A stretch of 64,000 nucleotides of DNA, from contig CM076944.1 in assembly GCA_039566865.1 (NCBI GenBank), forward strand, positions 12,608,501 to 12,672,500. Reading direction: 5' to 3'. Positions 1 through 10,285 of this stretch are shown here, piece after piece. The position numbers and the translations under genes are program-made. This DNA is from Aurelia coerulea (Eukaryota > Cnidaria > Scyphozoa > Semaeostomeae > Ulmaridae). The notes under the pieces are model-generated. The model saw only the letters and a program-made list of their open reading frames with translations. It had not been told where the DNA came from and did not search any database. Every line of letters begins with the position of its first letter. The stretch's first letter is position 1.

Positions 1-803
1 TACTCTTCGATAGTTAACTTGAAGATCAATACCTCGTTTGTTGATATTTGCGCATCGAGAGTTGAAATATTAATCTCGAAAGCCAAAATTTGCGTCCCTC
101 TACAAACCAGAGCTTTTGGGTTTTGGCCTAAACTGCTAACGGCTGGTTAGGGGAATCTCCTCAGTCAAAGACATTTTTGGACAAGGATCGGTCCTTTGGG
201 TACTCGTTCGAAAAGAGCGTAAAAAACTGAAAACTAACAAAACAATTAATGAATATAGTCACCAAGGAATACTTTTCTCCGGTCAAAATCCATTTACAAA
301 AGTAAACCAAGCCAAGTACGAACGAGCATTTTTTATGTTCCCTTGGACATATACGATTGCTTGTTTCGTAATAATTTCGTGAGAGATGATGCAAAAAAAA
401 CATTTCATTCAAGCAATGAAGATTGCAAGATAGTCTATGTGTTAAAGCCTACGGGACTTATTTCGCTGATGAATAACTTTTCTCAGACAGGTGTAATTTA
501 ATGTTTCTTGTAGAATCAAGAATGGGGTCTCTTCGGGGCTAAATTCTTGAATCTGATTGTGAAGTTCAGAGTCAGATTTCCACTAGAATGTGTTCCTAAG
601 CACGAGGTTTTTCGTTTGTTTTGTACTTAGCTATGATTGAGGAGATTCCACAGCACAGCGAGTTAACAGCTTAGGCCAAACCCCCAAAAGCTCTGGTTTG
701 GAGTAGGAGGCAAATTTGGACTTTCAAGATTAATATTCCAACTCTTGTTGCACCAATATCAACAAACGAGGTATTAATCTTCAAGTTAACTATCTAAGAG
801 TAC
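1..803. repeat. Foldback/TIR element with ~140-bp inverted ends
   Basis: The first ~141 bases are the reverse complement, with scattered mismatches, of about 661-803. The outermost bases are TACTCTT on the left and AAGAGTA on the right. The ~520-bp interior shows no recognisable protein. The left flank lies outside the window, so no target-site duplication can be checked and the left edge is assumed to be near base 1. Long inverted ends with a non-coding centre fit a non-autonomous foldback DNA transposon; superfamily unknown. Confidence 0.7.
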
Positions 804-844
804 TTCAAAGCTTATCAGGGGTCGAATCAACTTAAATTCTTATC

Positions 845-888
845 GCTAGCCCCAATCAAATCTGTTACCTTTTTTTTGGGACACCCGG
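845..888. mobile_element. Solo right end of a TA-flanked MITE
   Basis: A run of eight T followed by GGGACACCCGG and then TA matches the right termini of the complete elements at 6771-7554, 7832-8619 and 8833-9829. No matching left end is visible upstream, so this is a truncated copy. Confidence 0.55.
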
Positions 889-1150
889 TAGATAAATTGT
901 ATTTCATATTAAAGTGCTCATCGAGACAAATCGAATGGTATACATATTTTTGAGAATTAATAACAAAGAACGAAATTATAGCCATTTTAATGAATTTATT
1001 TGTGACCACTCTCCAAATATGGGCATGTGGTGGTCATGTGGTCAAACAATAGGTATTGAAGTTTTTATTATTTGATTGCCAGTTCAATTTTATTAAAATT
1101 CAAGAAGTTTCAGCTTTATAGCTAGCATCATGTGGAAGCTATTCAATTCA
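889..1150 (+). repeat. Fragment of the TTAA-family repeat
   Basis: This stretch aligns closely with 22870-23110 (shared blocks include TCATCGAGAC, CAAATATGGGCATGTGGTGG and CAAACAATAGGTATTGAA) and more distantly with 51890-52060. It is an internal part of the repeat family whose complete copy lies at 45393-46266. The G/C-tract terminus is absent here. It directly abuts the solo MITE end, so one insertion probably truncated the other. Confidence 0.6.
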
Positions 1151-1178
1151 TACAATCTATCCTAAACGTAGTGCTGAT

Positions 1179-1301
1179 TAGACTGATGATATGGTCGTAG
1201 TTATCGCTATTGAAATACTGCCGGACGCTCCTAACTAAGTCGGTCTGGCGTAATAGTCTCGTTTTGGATAGCGATTACTGGGACTCATTGTAATCAGTCT
1301 A
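1179..1301. mobile_element. 123-bp MITE with 9-bp TSD
   Basis: The element begins TAGACTGAT and ends ATCAGTCTA. It is flanked on both sides by AGTGCTGAT (1170-1178 and 1302-1310), a 9-bp direct repeat. A similar terminus (TAATCAGTCTA) occurs near 5370 and the start TAGACTGATTA near 24616. A 9-bp duplication would suit a Mutator-like source, but no transposase is visible. Confidence 0.7.
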
Positions 1302-1310
1302 AGTGCTGAT

Positions 1311-1968
1311 ATCAAATATGCTGTTTACTGTCAGATACAATTATTGGTTTCCATGGTAACCTGAAAACAAAGACGGATATCAGTGGTGCTTAGTGTTCAT
1401 TGAAATTTTCTATTATTGCTTCAGAGGTTAAAAACTATTCATCAAATGAAGGGCTGGGTTCTTGGGAATGAAATATGGTCATCATATTTGTTCAATTTAG
1501 CGTTTGAAGAAAAAATAGGGATTCAAATGCCAAAATCAAGCAATCGTGAAAAGTTTTCATCCGAACAAAATAGTGCCTACTCAGTATAGGTTGAAGAAAT
1601 TAAAAAGCAAATGAGCCCATATCACTCCCCATCCTATTCTATAAGCATTCAAATGATGTATAGACATTAGGTATTACTTCTTGCCTGGCCAAATCTATGT
1701 TTACTAAGCTTTGCAAACTTTTGCAAAACCTAGTTCGGAGAAAAATTCATTTGGAAACTCAACTAACTATTTTTCATTCATAGGATCTAGCCTAACTTTC
1801 CATCTTTTTTTGTTGCTTCACTGTTGAATTGCGATTTCAATTCAAAGATTCCAGTTCAAACTAGGAAATCTTTCACGCGTTATTCAACCAAAACAACTCT
1901 TTGAAGTTTAATTCAATTTGAATAGAATGTTTTGATAAAAAGTTTTTTTTATATATATCAGTGAAAAA
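1311..1968. other. No recognisable feature
   Basis: AT-rich, non-coding DNA without long open frames or evident repeats. It ends in a short T-run and (TA)n just before the TIR element at 1979. Confidence 0.5.
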
Positions 1969-1978
1969 GTTACAAAAC

Positions 1979-2983
1979 GGCCAGGTAAAAAACTCGGAGA
2001 TGTCAGAGATGTCGGAGATGTCGGAGGTGTCGGAGCAAAGATTTTCCGACGTTTCTCAACTCCAACTGTTTTACTTGGCCCTATATGCTCTACTAAAAAC
2101 GTCGGAGATGTCTTTTATGATTAACAAGGGGTTGTTCACGAGTAAAAAAAAACAATTGAAATGGGTGAAATTGACAGGCTTTTTCGTTTCATTTGCAAAT
2201 GAACGTAGATACCTGTGTTTATTACCTTTAAGAAACTCTATAAGAAACTTTATAGCAAGAATTAGTTGAAAAACGTCATTTTTAATAAGAGTAATCTGTA
2301 AAAGCAATCTAGCAGATACTTTCTTTCATTATAATTTTCACTTGTTCCTTGTATACAAGTCCCAGTATAACGACCCCACTGAAACGATGCCCCGCCAAGG
2401 TAAAGGGATGACCCGCCAAGAAAATTTTTTTCCCCGCTAAGTTTGAGTTGCAACATTTCCCCGCCTTGTTTCCGTTATTTCCCCGTTGAAATGTTTGTTT
2501 CCCCGTCGAAAATCATGGATAAATGACCTTGTCAATTGGAAATTCTGATATTTGATAGTCTAGGATTCGACTGCAGGTGGCTTGAGCCACTTTTATATGC
2601 TTTCTTTTATTTATGTTTTCTTTATTTCTCGTTATTTTCTACCCTGGGTACCAGACTCTCTGTTAGAGAGTCTGGTACCCAGGGTAGTTATTTTCTCGGT
2701 TCAAAGAACTATATTTACGGTCCACAATGAATAGTGATAAATTAAGACGTTAAGACAAAGTTACTACAAATTTCAGAGCCTAGTTTCTTATAAAGATTGA
2801 TTGAATGTTGTGACTGCGAATGAAGAGAATTTGAATTGTAGAGAATTATATAATATGCAATCTCTGAACATCTCCGACTTTTTTAGTACAGCATATAGGG
2901 CCAAGTAAAAAAGTCGGAGTTGAGAAACGTCGGAGAATGTTTGCTCCGACATCTCCGACATCTCCGAGTTTTTTTACCTGGCC
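1979..2983. mobile_element. Mutator-like TIR element, 10-bp TSD
   Basis: The ends are GGCCAGGTAAAA and its complement TTTTACCTGGCC, continuing as imperfect inverted repeats for about 120-140 bp. The flanking direct repeat GTTACAAAAC (1969-1978 and 2984-2993) is a 10-bp TSD, in the range known for Mutator-like elements. The TIRs contain tandem CGGAGATGT-type units, four on the left. The 1005-bp interior encodes nothing recognisable but holds a nested hairpin element (2640-2686) and spaced CCCCG blocks (2370-2510). Confidence 0.75.
2640..2686. repeat. Minute hairpin element (TACCCTGGGTACCAGA family)
   Basis: A near-perfect 22-bp inverted repeat (TACCCTGGGTACCAGACTCT outward) surrounds a 3-base loop. 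Related hairpins occur at 46668-46750, 50434-50515 and 51324-51378, so this is a dispersed family rather than a chance palindrome. Confidence 0.75.
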
Positions 2984-2993
2984 GTTACAAAAC

Positions 2994-4340
2994 TACAAAA
3001 TAAGCTAACAACAACGAAGTAAAGCAAATACAATGTTTTCCAAATTTACAAGAAACTTCTAATTGATACAACACAAATTGCATATCAACAATACGATGAC
3101 AACATAATACGAAACGATCACAACATAATACGAGACGATTCACAAGACGATTTACACGACTATACCACAAGAGGTGTGATCAAGCACATCTCTCCTGCAG
3201 CCAACAAGGAACGATAAGCAAACAAGCACCGACTATCTAACAAAACACAGAAGCCGTTTCTATTCCAATTGGAACCCTTAGTGCCTACTTATGAAATAAA
3301 TCCCTTTGGTAAGGGATATTCAGATACCGCCAGGGGCGCTTATAAAATTTTGGCGCTGTATAGGACAAGGCGGGCTTATATTTTTCGTGTGATCCCTATT
3401 GGAATAACTCCGGTACACAAAGATCACATTTTACACGAAGGACACAAACTAATAAAAATTTGATTTCGACGGACAAAATTGTAATAGCTATGTGTATGTT
3501 GAGAGTATGTTGAGACAAATATGACACGGGTCCAGCAGCGAGGCCGATTTGGTGGTTTAAAAAACCGTTTGTATTTTGGAGGAACTTGGATGTCGCTCAT
3601 CGGAATTCGAGAAGCTGCCGCTGCAGTCTCACGCTGAGTCTCGTTACCTCCTTGTTATCTTCACAAGCAGCTGGATAAGCATCGCTGTTCGTCATTAAAG
3701 TTAGTTGACGGAGATAAATAGCCACCTCCAGGCCTGCATATACAGGGAGCTGGGCAAGCTAAAAATAGATCTTGCTTCTTAGCCAATGAAAATTGAGAAC
3801 TCCTATGGTGATCACTACTTTCACGTGATCAGGTTTTCTCGAGATCAAAAAAATTCAAAATGGCTAACGGATTCAGAGTTGTGCCCTCCTGCAAGAAACT
3901 AGCGAACTCAACGAGTTGGAAAGTTGTACACTTTGTTTTTGGGGTACAGGTAAAAGGAAGAGGAGTTGTTGGACGAGCACGACGATATCCAGTTGTTATT
4001 AGGCTTCGAAACTTCAGCAGAGACAACACTAACAGAATGGATTTTGGAAACAGTTGAGTTAGGCGCCTAGGCCGATCGTTGCCGAAGACGTACGAAACTC
4101 CCCCGAAACTCAGTCCGTGCATGACAAAATTTGAAAAGCTGGAGGATGGATATATTCACATGCTGGAAGATATTCGTATGCAAGAAAGTTCCACGAAAAG
4201 AGGGCAAGTGTGATTATAGAGGATGATATTATTTTGTTGTATTGTAGTTGTACAGCCTTGTGCGTTTTCCATCCAGGGGTTTCCCCTCTTCCTCAATTCA
4301 GTGGCGTGACGAAAGGCAATCGCTGATTGGTCAATTCATT
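2994..4340. other. No confidently recognisable gene
   Basis: Mixed-composition DNA with several short open frames. The longest pair (3829-4122 minus and 3860-4057 plus) overlap on opposite strands and resemble no family I know. No TIRs or tandem repeats were seen. Confidence 0.4.
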
Positions 4341-4556
4341 TCAATTGAGTTGAATTGAAGTTATTTTTAGAAAGCCGTTGGCTTTAGCTTCGTCAACTAA
4401 CGTTAACTCCAAAAGATCCTCGAAGTCCTCATTTCTGTTGATGTGTAATTCCAGATCTGCAGGCTTTCTAAATCTTTCCTTTGCCAGCTTGACCAAACGC
4501 CAGTGGATGTTCTTCGCAAGGTACAGATCTTTCAAGGAAAGGTGACGAATGTCCAA
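4341..4556 (-). CDS. Possible F-box-like fragment (uncertain)
   Basis: A 71-residue open frame contains a leucine-rich stretch, LSLKDLYLAKNIHWRLVKLA, whose spacing of leucines and aromatic residue recalls the second half of an F-box helix pair. It is followed by an acidic, leucine-rich tail and a stop. Upstream on the minus strand the frame is closed, so if real this is one exon or a pseudogene piece. No partner exons or splice sites were convincing. It could equally be a chance frame. Confidence 0.2.
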   Translation of the reverse strand: MDIRHLSLKDLYLAKNIHWRLVKLAKERFRKPADLELHINRNEDFEDLLELTLVDEAKANGFLKITSIQLN

Positions 4557-5667
4557 AAGAAGACAGCTCTAAGCATTCTGTGAGATCTTGTTGAAATTCT
4601 TGCACACCTAACAAGAATTATTGATACTCCGTGCCAGCTTCGTGATCCTTCCTTCAAACACCCTTCCTGCGAAGATTGCATCCAGTTGGTTTTCATTGGC
4701 CTAGCTTCTCAGACATTCAGATAATACACCTTTTCAACTAACCGCGGCCTCGATACCGCCCGGGGCATTGGGCGATAATTTGGGTGTAAACCATAGGGAG
4801 CTATTAGACTCACGAAATAGTCCTAGTTATCACAAGACAACATCAACAGCAATGACAACAAGAACAACAACAGCAATATCCTCTTTTGCACAAACTGGGA
4901 CTTATGGACTTTCACATCAACTTGTGGGACGAAAATAAACAATGGGGGCACCGATTTTTCTATTCACGTTGAAACAAGGTTAATTCGTAGTCATGGCAAC
5001 TTTTTTGGAGTTGCAAAATTTCGTCGCTTTGGCGTGCACTATTGTGAGCTGAAGGAAGGAAAGTGGCCTTCAAAATGGTTTGTTGACTCTTGGATTGAAG
5101 AAACATTCATCTGGATACTTGTGGCTTTTTTTCATTGCTCATATCAATTAAAACTTGAATTTTGAGGCGTTTTATTGTCTGAGAATTGAGGCGACAAGTT
5201 AGGCCCATCCGCCATTGCCTGGAGCACTCGGATTTTTGTAGTGTGTTGCTATGGTCTCCATATCGGATGTGACGTCAAGGGAAACAATTTCGTTCCATTT
5301 TTCAATGTGAATGTCCATGAGTCGTAGTTATAACGTCCATCAGCCTATCAATAGCAATAACTACGAACTTTTAATCAGTCTAGGGAGCTATACACTTTAA
5401 AGCTCCCTGATGTAAACTTCCTAGGAAAGCACTTTGTTTACACTGCTTTAGTACCGCCTGCTTCGCTCACGCTGTATCTTATCGCCGATTTTGCAGTTTT
5501 TATGTGTATTTTTGCTTCACTCTGTGGCCTCTTATCTTAGCTTTTTTAAAGTTCTAGCAAGTACTCAGCTCTGATAAGCCACATAAACATGAATCAGTGA
5601 AAGTTGAAAGAGACCCGACGTCTCTTAGTTAGGCCGACAACAAAATAGCAAGGACCAGCAATCAGTT
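4557..5667. other. No gene seen; small hairpins
   Basis: Non-coding DNA. A short inverted repeat pairs AGGGAGCT with AGCTCCCT (about 5391-5412); a related AAGCTCCCT motif recurs near 23811. A TAATCAGTCTA motif near 5370 resembles the terminus of the 123-bp MITE at 1179. Confidence 0.4.
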
Positions 5668-5910
5668 ATGGATGTGGAAAGACTATCAGAAGTTAAGGTA
5701 GATGAACTCAAGAGCTATTTACGTCTTCGAGGACTCAAAATTAGTGGAATCAGGAAAGAACTCTTTCCTGAAACATTTAGCACAGGGTTCTATTTCAGGA
5801 ACTTGCCCAGAAGGAGGTTCTTCAAGTCCTTTTTCGCTGGCCTTTCTTTTGACTGGAGAAAGCTGACGGTGCTGAAGCTCTCTTTTTGGCTTGTTCATAC
5901 CCGACATTGA
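5668..5910 (+). CDS. SAP-domain-like N-terminus, truncated
   Basis: The first ~33 residues read as a SAP motif: LSEVKVDELKSYLRLRGLK, then a serine-glycine turn, a basic residue and KEL. SAP motifs are helix-turn-helix modules that bind DNA in chromatin-associated proteins. After residue 33 the frame loses SAP character and runs to a stop at residue 80, so the coding part probably ends near 5765 by a break or an unrecognised intron. The ATG directly precedes the motif, which supports it as the true start. An opposite-strand frame (5719-5931) overlaps. Either a first exon or a gene fragment. Confidence 0.45.
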   Translation: MDVERLSEVKVDELKSYLRLRGLKISGIRKELFPETFSTGFYFRNLPRRRFFKSFFAGLSFDWRKLTVLKLSFWLVHTRH

Positions 5911-6770
5911 AAACTGGATTTGGGTTTTCAAATGTTGGTCTCATGTCAAAAAAGATTATATGAACATACGATATCACTCTTACCAGGGCAGCTTCCTGTG
6001 TTATTGACAGTGGTCCTATTCATGAGCCTTATCCATTCCTTTCTCGCATTTCCAAGTCCACTGTCTACTCTGGGACCTCTTTGTACCGTTAGTCGATTTA
6101 CCTACACTTGATATTTGCACCCTGTACCTTATAACTACCTCGTTTTTTCGTGCAGCTTTCTTTATTCTTGTGCTCCCTCCTGAACAGCTATTCCTTTCAT
6201 GAATAGGAATTCCTATCACACAAGCAGGGTATAATCCGTGTTCAAATCCATCGATGCTTGCTATAGCTCTATATAATTTCCAAAGGCAAGATATTTAATC
6301 CTGCTATTTTTCGTTCCTTTGTTTCTCTTTCTCTCTGTTACTCCTCCTGCTCACTGTTTATGTCCTTTCCGCCCTAACTGTTTATGCATCTTATAGTGAT
6401 TGAAGATTTACTCAATCCATCATGTTAGCTCGCTGCCTAATATATTCTCTCATTTCCCGCAGTTGCAGTCATCCCTGTTATTCCTGTACTTCCCCGCCTT
6501 TTCTTTCCTAGCTCTTCTGAAGTTACATGCTAAAGCTCCTCTGTCGTAACCTGATTAAGCACATGTATATTCCGCATGAGTGAGCAATAGTTTGGATAAT
6601 CCCTCATTTGGATAGCCTGGCCCCCATTCCTTACATGCAAACTAATATCAACCTCTAATATCAACAAAATCCCTCAATGTTTTCTGAAAATGGAGTAGCC
6701 GATTTGCATCAGGTAAATTTTAAGATGCATTTTAGCATGATCACTATTGAATAAATTACTATATATACTA
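5911..6770. other. No recognisable feature
   Basis: Pyrimidine-rich, AT-rich DNA with short unconvincing frames on both strands and no repeats that I could pair. Confidence 0.45.
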
Positions 6771-7554
6771 CAGGGTGTCTCAAAAAACATGTGCTCTGTT
6801 TGAGTGGCTTCTGCGGAGCAGCTATACATCTAATTTTTCTGGTTTTAAGATTCTTGACAGAAGAGACTTTAAATTAAAAATTGACACCGAGTTTGAGTAA
6901 ATCAGATCACTAGTTGCTGATTTATGGAGCAAGAAATCCAAAATTATTGGCTGCCTCAAAACCAGAGGATTCACTATTCTCCATTGCGTTAAAATCAACG
7001 AAATTGATTGAAAAAACATACCTAGCCCTGTTTTTTTATGTTCATAACTAAGACAGATTATCATACACTAAATTTTGTGACAACCAAGAATATTGGACAT
7101 ATCTAGGGTTGCTAGGAATGAAAATGTGCAACACAAGTGCTTCAGGCCATGTCATGCGTCCATCAGATATGTTGCTTCCCAAAAGAGATAAAGTCGTTTT
7201 AAACCAACAACATCACGTTCAACATGCTGCTTGGTCGATATTCTTGAAAAATATGGTTATTAAATACTCCCAAGTGCGTTTCCTGGCATAACTGTAAAGT
7301 TTAAGTTCGTTTAATGTTAAAATTCAAGTTATAAGGTTAAGTACGGAGATAAAATCCTCTGGTTTTGAAGCAACCAGTGATTGTGACTTCCTTTCTCAAT
7401 AAATCAGCAACCACTAGTCAGATTTACACAAACTCGGTGCCAATCTCTAAGTTGAAATCTCTTCTATTAAAAAATCTGAAAAACAGAAGATTTAGATTTA
7501 TAGCTTCTCCACAGCAGTCATTCAAACGGCGCACATGTTTTTTGGGACACCCTG
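6771..7554. mobile_element. TA-flanked long-TIR element 1
   Basis: It starts CAGGGTGTCTCAAAAAACAT and ends with the complement, and TA lies on each side, as in Tc1/mariner-type target duplication. The inverted similarity extends inward ~240 bp, including CCAGAGGATT on one side and its complement near 7360. No transposase frame is present, so it is non-autonomous. Confidence 0.75.
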
Positions 7555-7641
7555 TATATATATATATATATTCTCATAAGCTCATTCGCAATATGTAATA
7601 AAAAAGATATATGTAGTCAAGAAAAACACATTCAAGTAAAC

Positions 7642-7664
7642 GTTTCGGCGTAAGCCTTCATCAG
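7642..7664 (-). ncRNA. Hammerhead-like ribozyme core
   Basis: On the minus strand: CTGATGA, one A, GGC-TTAC-GCC, then GAAAC. CUGANGA and GAAA are the invariant hammerhead core boxes and GGC/GCC can form stem II. Published work describes hammerheads in PLE pseudo-LTRs. One extra A precedes stem II and I could not draw convincing stems I and III, so activity is unproven. Confidence 0.45.
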
Positions 7665-7757
7665 CAATAACTTTCCAAATTAGACGGAGCATACATATAA
7701 ATCTTGAAATAACAATACAATACAAAACAAAACAATAGCCCAAGCGGGATCCTGATT

Positions 7758-7826
7758 AATACAATAATACAATAATACAATAATACAATAATACAATAAT
7801 ACAATAATACAATAATACAATAATAT
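7758..7826. repeat. (ATACAATA)n microsatellite
   Basis: About nine tandem units of roughly AATAC/AAT spacing followed by TATATATA, within the pseudo-LTR copy and just before the next MITE. Confidence 0.8.
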
Positions 7827-7831
7827 ATATA

Positions 7832-8619
7832 CCGGGTGTCTCAAAAGTACCCCCTTTTGACTAAAAAATAGAACCAAGCAATACGATATCATTGCTCCCC
7901 GACTTCACAGCTACATTTATCAATGTTCAACTTAGATGCACGTACCTTGCATTTAGAAATCGTCCACCAAACACCGGAGATACAAGTTCGCAAAGTCAAA
8001 ATTTACGGTGCAACCAAAACAAGAGGTTTAGAAAAAGGGCCTAGTCAAGATTTGTATCATGGACATTTTCTAAAGTACCTGTAGACTTTAAGTTTCCGTA
8101 TTTTGCTTTTGAAAAGAATAAAAGATGCATAGACATGGCGCTGATTAAACAAATATAGTAAAAATGTGGTAAGAGTGATAAAGTCGTGCCACATCTCCAA
8201 AATAAGCGTGCATGTGCTCCTTTCCTCTTCTTTAATACAAAACACTTGGGATCGTATGCAATGCAAGGAATGTTTCCTCAAAAGAAAAGTCACTTCAAGA
8301 ACAATTGAAGTAATTCAAGGTATAAATCTTTTCAAAAATAAAAAATAAAGGTCAAAGTCGAAAATTCGTTTGCAAAATAGCTGTTTGTCGTCAAATTATG
8401 GCTAGGCCATTTCTCAAAACCTCTGGTTTCAGGTGCACTCCAAATTTTTACCTTGTGAACTCATATCTCTGGTGTTTGGTGGTCGATTTCCAAATGCAAG
8501 GTATGTGCATTTAAGTTGAAGACTAAAAAATGTAGCCAAGAATTCAAAAAGACCCGAAATATTATCGTTTTGTTGCCTTGTTGAGTCAAAAGGGGGTACT
8601 TTTTTTTTGAGACACCCGG
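7832..8619. mobile_element. TA-flanked long-TIR element 2
   Basis: Starts CCGGGTGTCTCAAAAGTACC and ends with the complement preceded by a T-run; TA flanks both ends. The inner TIR includes CCCCCTTTTGACT and its complement near 8580-8600. Non-coding, 788 bp. Confidence 0.75.
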
Positions 8620-8621
8620 TA

Positions 8622-8832
8622 TATATAAACTCAGAAAAGACACATTCTTTAAACGTTTCGGCGTAAGCCTTCATCAGTAATGACTGTTCCAATAATCAGA
8701 CAGAGCTTAAATACACACCTTAAAATCCATAAACAATACAACAATAATAGCCTAAGTGGGATCCTGCCCACCACACTGAGTGACAAGAGGTGTTAAATAT
8801 GGGATGCTACCAGAGGTATATATAGAAGTATA
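8622..8832 (-). mobile_element. Partial PLE pseudo-LTR, copy 2
   Basis: Minus-strand homologue of 7595-7831 and of the PLE A end, starting immediately after the TA of the preceding MITE with TATATAAACTCAGAAAAGAC and ending at the TA of the next MITE. No coding sequence. Confidence 0.7.
8655..8677 (-). ncRNA. Hammerhead-like ribozyme core
   Basis: Minus strand reads CTGATGA-A-GGC-TTAC-GCC-GAAAC, identical to copy 1. Downstream a GTGTC could supply a GUC cleavage triplet, but stem III would be very short. Same caveats as copy 1. Confidence 0.45.
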
Positions 8833-9829
8833 CCGGGTGTCCCAAAAAAAGTTCCGACGTTTGATTGAGCACAGAGAAATATCTTTTTAATCTGGAAATT
8901 TCTATTCATTTTAGTTACGTGCTAGATATTTCAACTTACAGTTTGACATATCGTAGGAAGAAATTAGTAATCTGAAAATGGGGCTATGAGCTCTAACATT
9001 TCACTTTCATGTTCAAGGCAAAACCAGAGAGATTATTACGCCTTCCTGCTTCGTGATGGTGGGGACTCCCTCAACGAGTAACACAAAAATTGAGTTGACA
9101 ATTCGTTCATTACCTTGACGTCCCGAGCGGGCAGAAATTTTATTCACAAGAGAAATCGTTGCTTTGTAATTGAACGGAATTTAGATTGAAATCATTTTTG
9201 ATTGTGTGAATTAGCCTAAGGTGTCAAGAATAGAATCAAATAGGTCTCGGGACAACTGTTTGCTGCTGTTATTGTTGCCTTGTGCCAACTGGGAATTTCA
9301 AAAGGGAATTTTTACTGTTTCACGGTTTCACGGCACGGAGTAGAATAGACTGTCTTTTCTTAATAAAGAATAGTTTCAATTGCTTTTTCGACCTACCATA
9401 TTATGCAATAGTGCATTCCGAATTGAGTGGCAAGGTAGATGAACGTAGTATTTTCTCCCTGAGACCTATTAGATTCGATTTTCAGACCTTTGACCTTTAC
9501 TTCAAATATGCTCAATGAGCGGAGCTCCTGCACATCGTCAAGTCAATGAAACAAAAGTGTCAACCCAGTTTTTGTGTTGCTCATCCGGAGATTCCCCTCC
9601 ATCACGATGATGCAGAAAGGCGTACTAATCTCTCTGGTTTTGCCTTCAACATGAAGATGCGATGTTAGGACTAATAACTCCATCTTCAGATTACTGATTT
9701 CTTCCTACGATATGCCAAACTGTAAGTTGAAATGTCTAGCATGTACCTAGAATGAATAGAAATTGCCAGATAACGAACTTTTTTGTCTGCGTTCAATCAA
9801 ACGCCAGAACTTTTTTTTGGGACACCCGG
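8833..9829. mobile_element. TA-flanked long-TIR element 3
   Basis: Starts CCGGGTGTCCCAAAAAAAGT and ends with the complement; TA on both sides. The inverted arms extend over 250 bp: the TCTCTGG/CCAGAGA blocks near 9025 and 9630 and AGCTCTAACAT near 8990 have partners on the other arm. 997 bp, no transposase. Confidence 0.75.
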
Positions 9830-9831
9830 TA

Positions 9832-10285
9832 TATATATAAACTCAGAAAAAACACATTCTTTAAACGTTTCGGCGTAAGCCTTCGTCAGTAAAGACTTTT
9901 CAAAATCAGAACGAGCATACATATAGATCTCTAAATTCAAAAACAATACATAACAATAGCCTAAGCGGGATCCTGCTTAATACAATATAAATCGCAAAAG
10001 GTGTAAGATAGGGGTGTAGCCAAAGGCGGCATCAGGAAGACCAGAGAAGGCCAAAGAAAGCGCAGAGTATAGAGCCGCTAAAGTCGGCGGCGGTGTCTGT
10101 CTCGCGGGAGCTGAAAAAAACGTGTGTAAAAACAAAACAAGCAATAGAAAGATCCAAGAGCGGATTGGCACAAAAGAGACCCCTAAAAGAACAGCGTGTG
10201 TCCCTAACGAAAAGCTGAGCGCAAAAATTAAAACAACCAAGCAACCAAAATGTAAACAAAAATCAAATCTATACTTGCATGCGGG
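9832..10285 (-). mobile_element. PLE pseudo-LTR plus 3' region, copy 3
   Basis: Minus-strand counterpart of 14535-15030 in PLE A. It includes the pseudo-LTR, the stretch matching the DNA after the PLE A stop (a purine-rich CAAAAATTAAAACAACCAAG segment) and a remnant of the final coding block (GCGGGAAAGCTTCTGGCA). It therefore ends inside the former endonuclease-region ORF. Confidence 0.7.
9867..9889 (-). ncRNA. Hammerhead-like core, one core change
   Basis: Minus strand reads CTGACGA-A-GGC-TTAC-GCC-GAAAC. The only difference from the other copies is C at the seventh position of the first core box's variable region (U7), a site that tolerates change in hammerheads. Confidence 0.4.

Larger units (their letters stand above)
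7595..7831 (-). mobile_element. Partial PLE pseudo-LTR, copy 1
   Basis: Read on the minus strand this matches the 3' end of PLE A (14890-15030): the blocks GATCCCGCTTAGG-like, TATTGTTTTGTATTG, ATGCTCCGTCTAATTTGG and GGCTTACGCCGAAACG occur in the same order. It carries no coding sequence. It lies between the TA-flanked elements at 6771 and 7832 and contains an (ATACA/ATA)n microsatellite. Confidence 0.7.

Noticed and set aside
161..412. 83-residue ORF in the first TIR element
   Set aside because: Low-complexity Phe/Cys-rich translation with no domain, inside a non-coding element.
7758..7826. CRISPR-like array
   Set aside because: Units are ~8 bp with no unique spacers; it is a microsatellite in an animal genome.
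7680..7892. Tyr/Ile/Val-repeat protein on the minus strand
   Set aside because: It is a translation of the (ATACAATA)n microsatellite.
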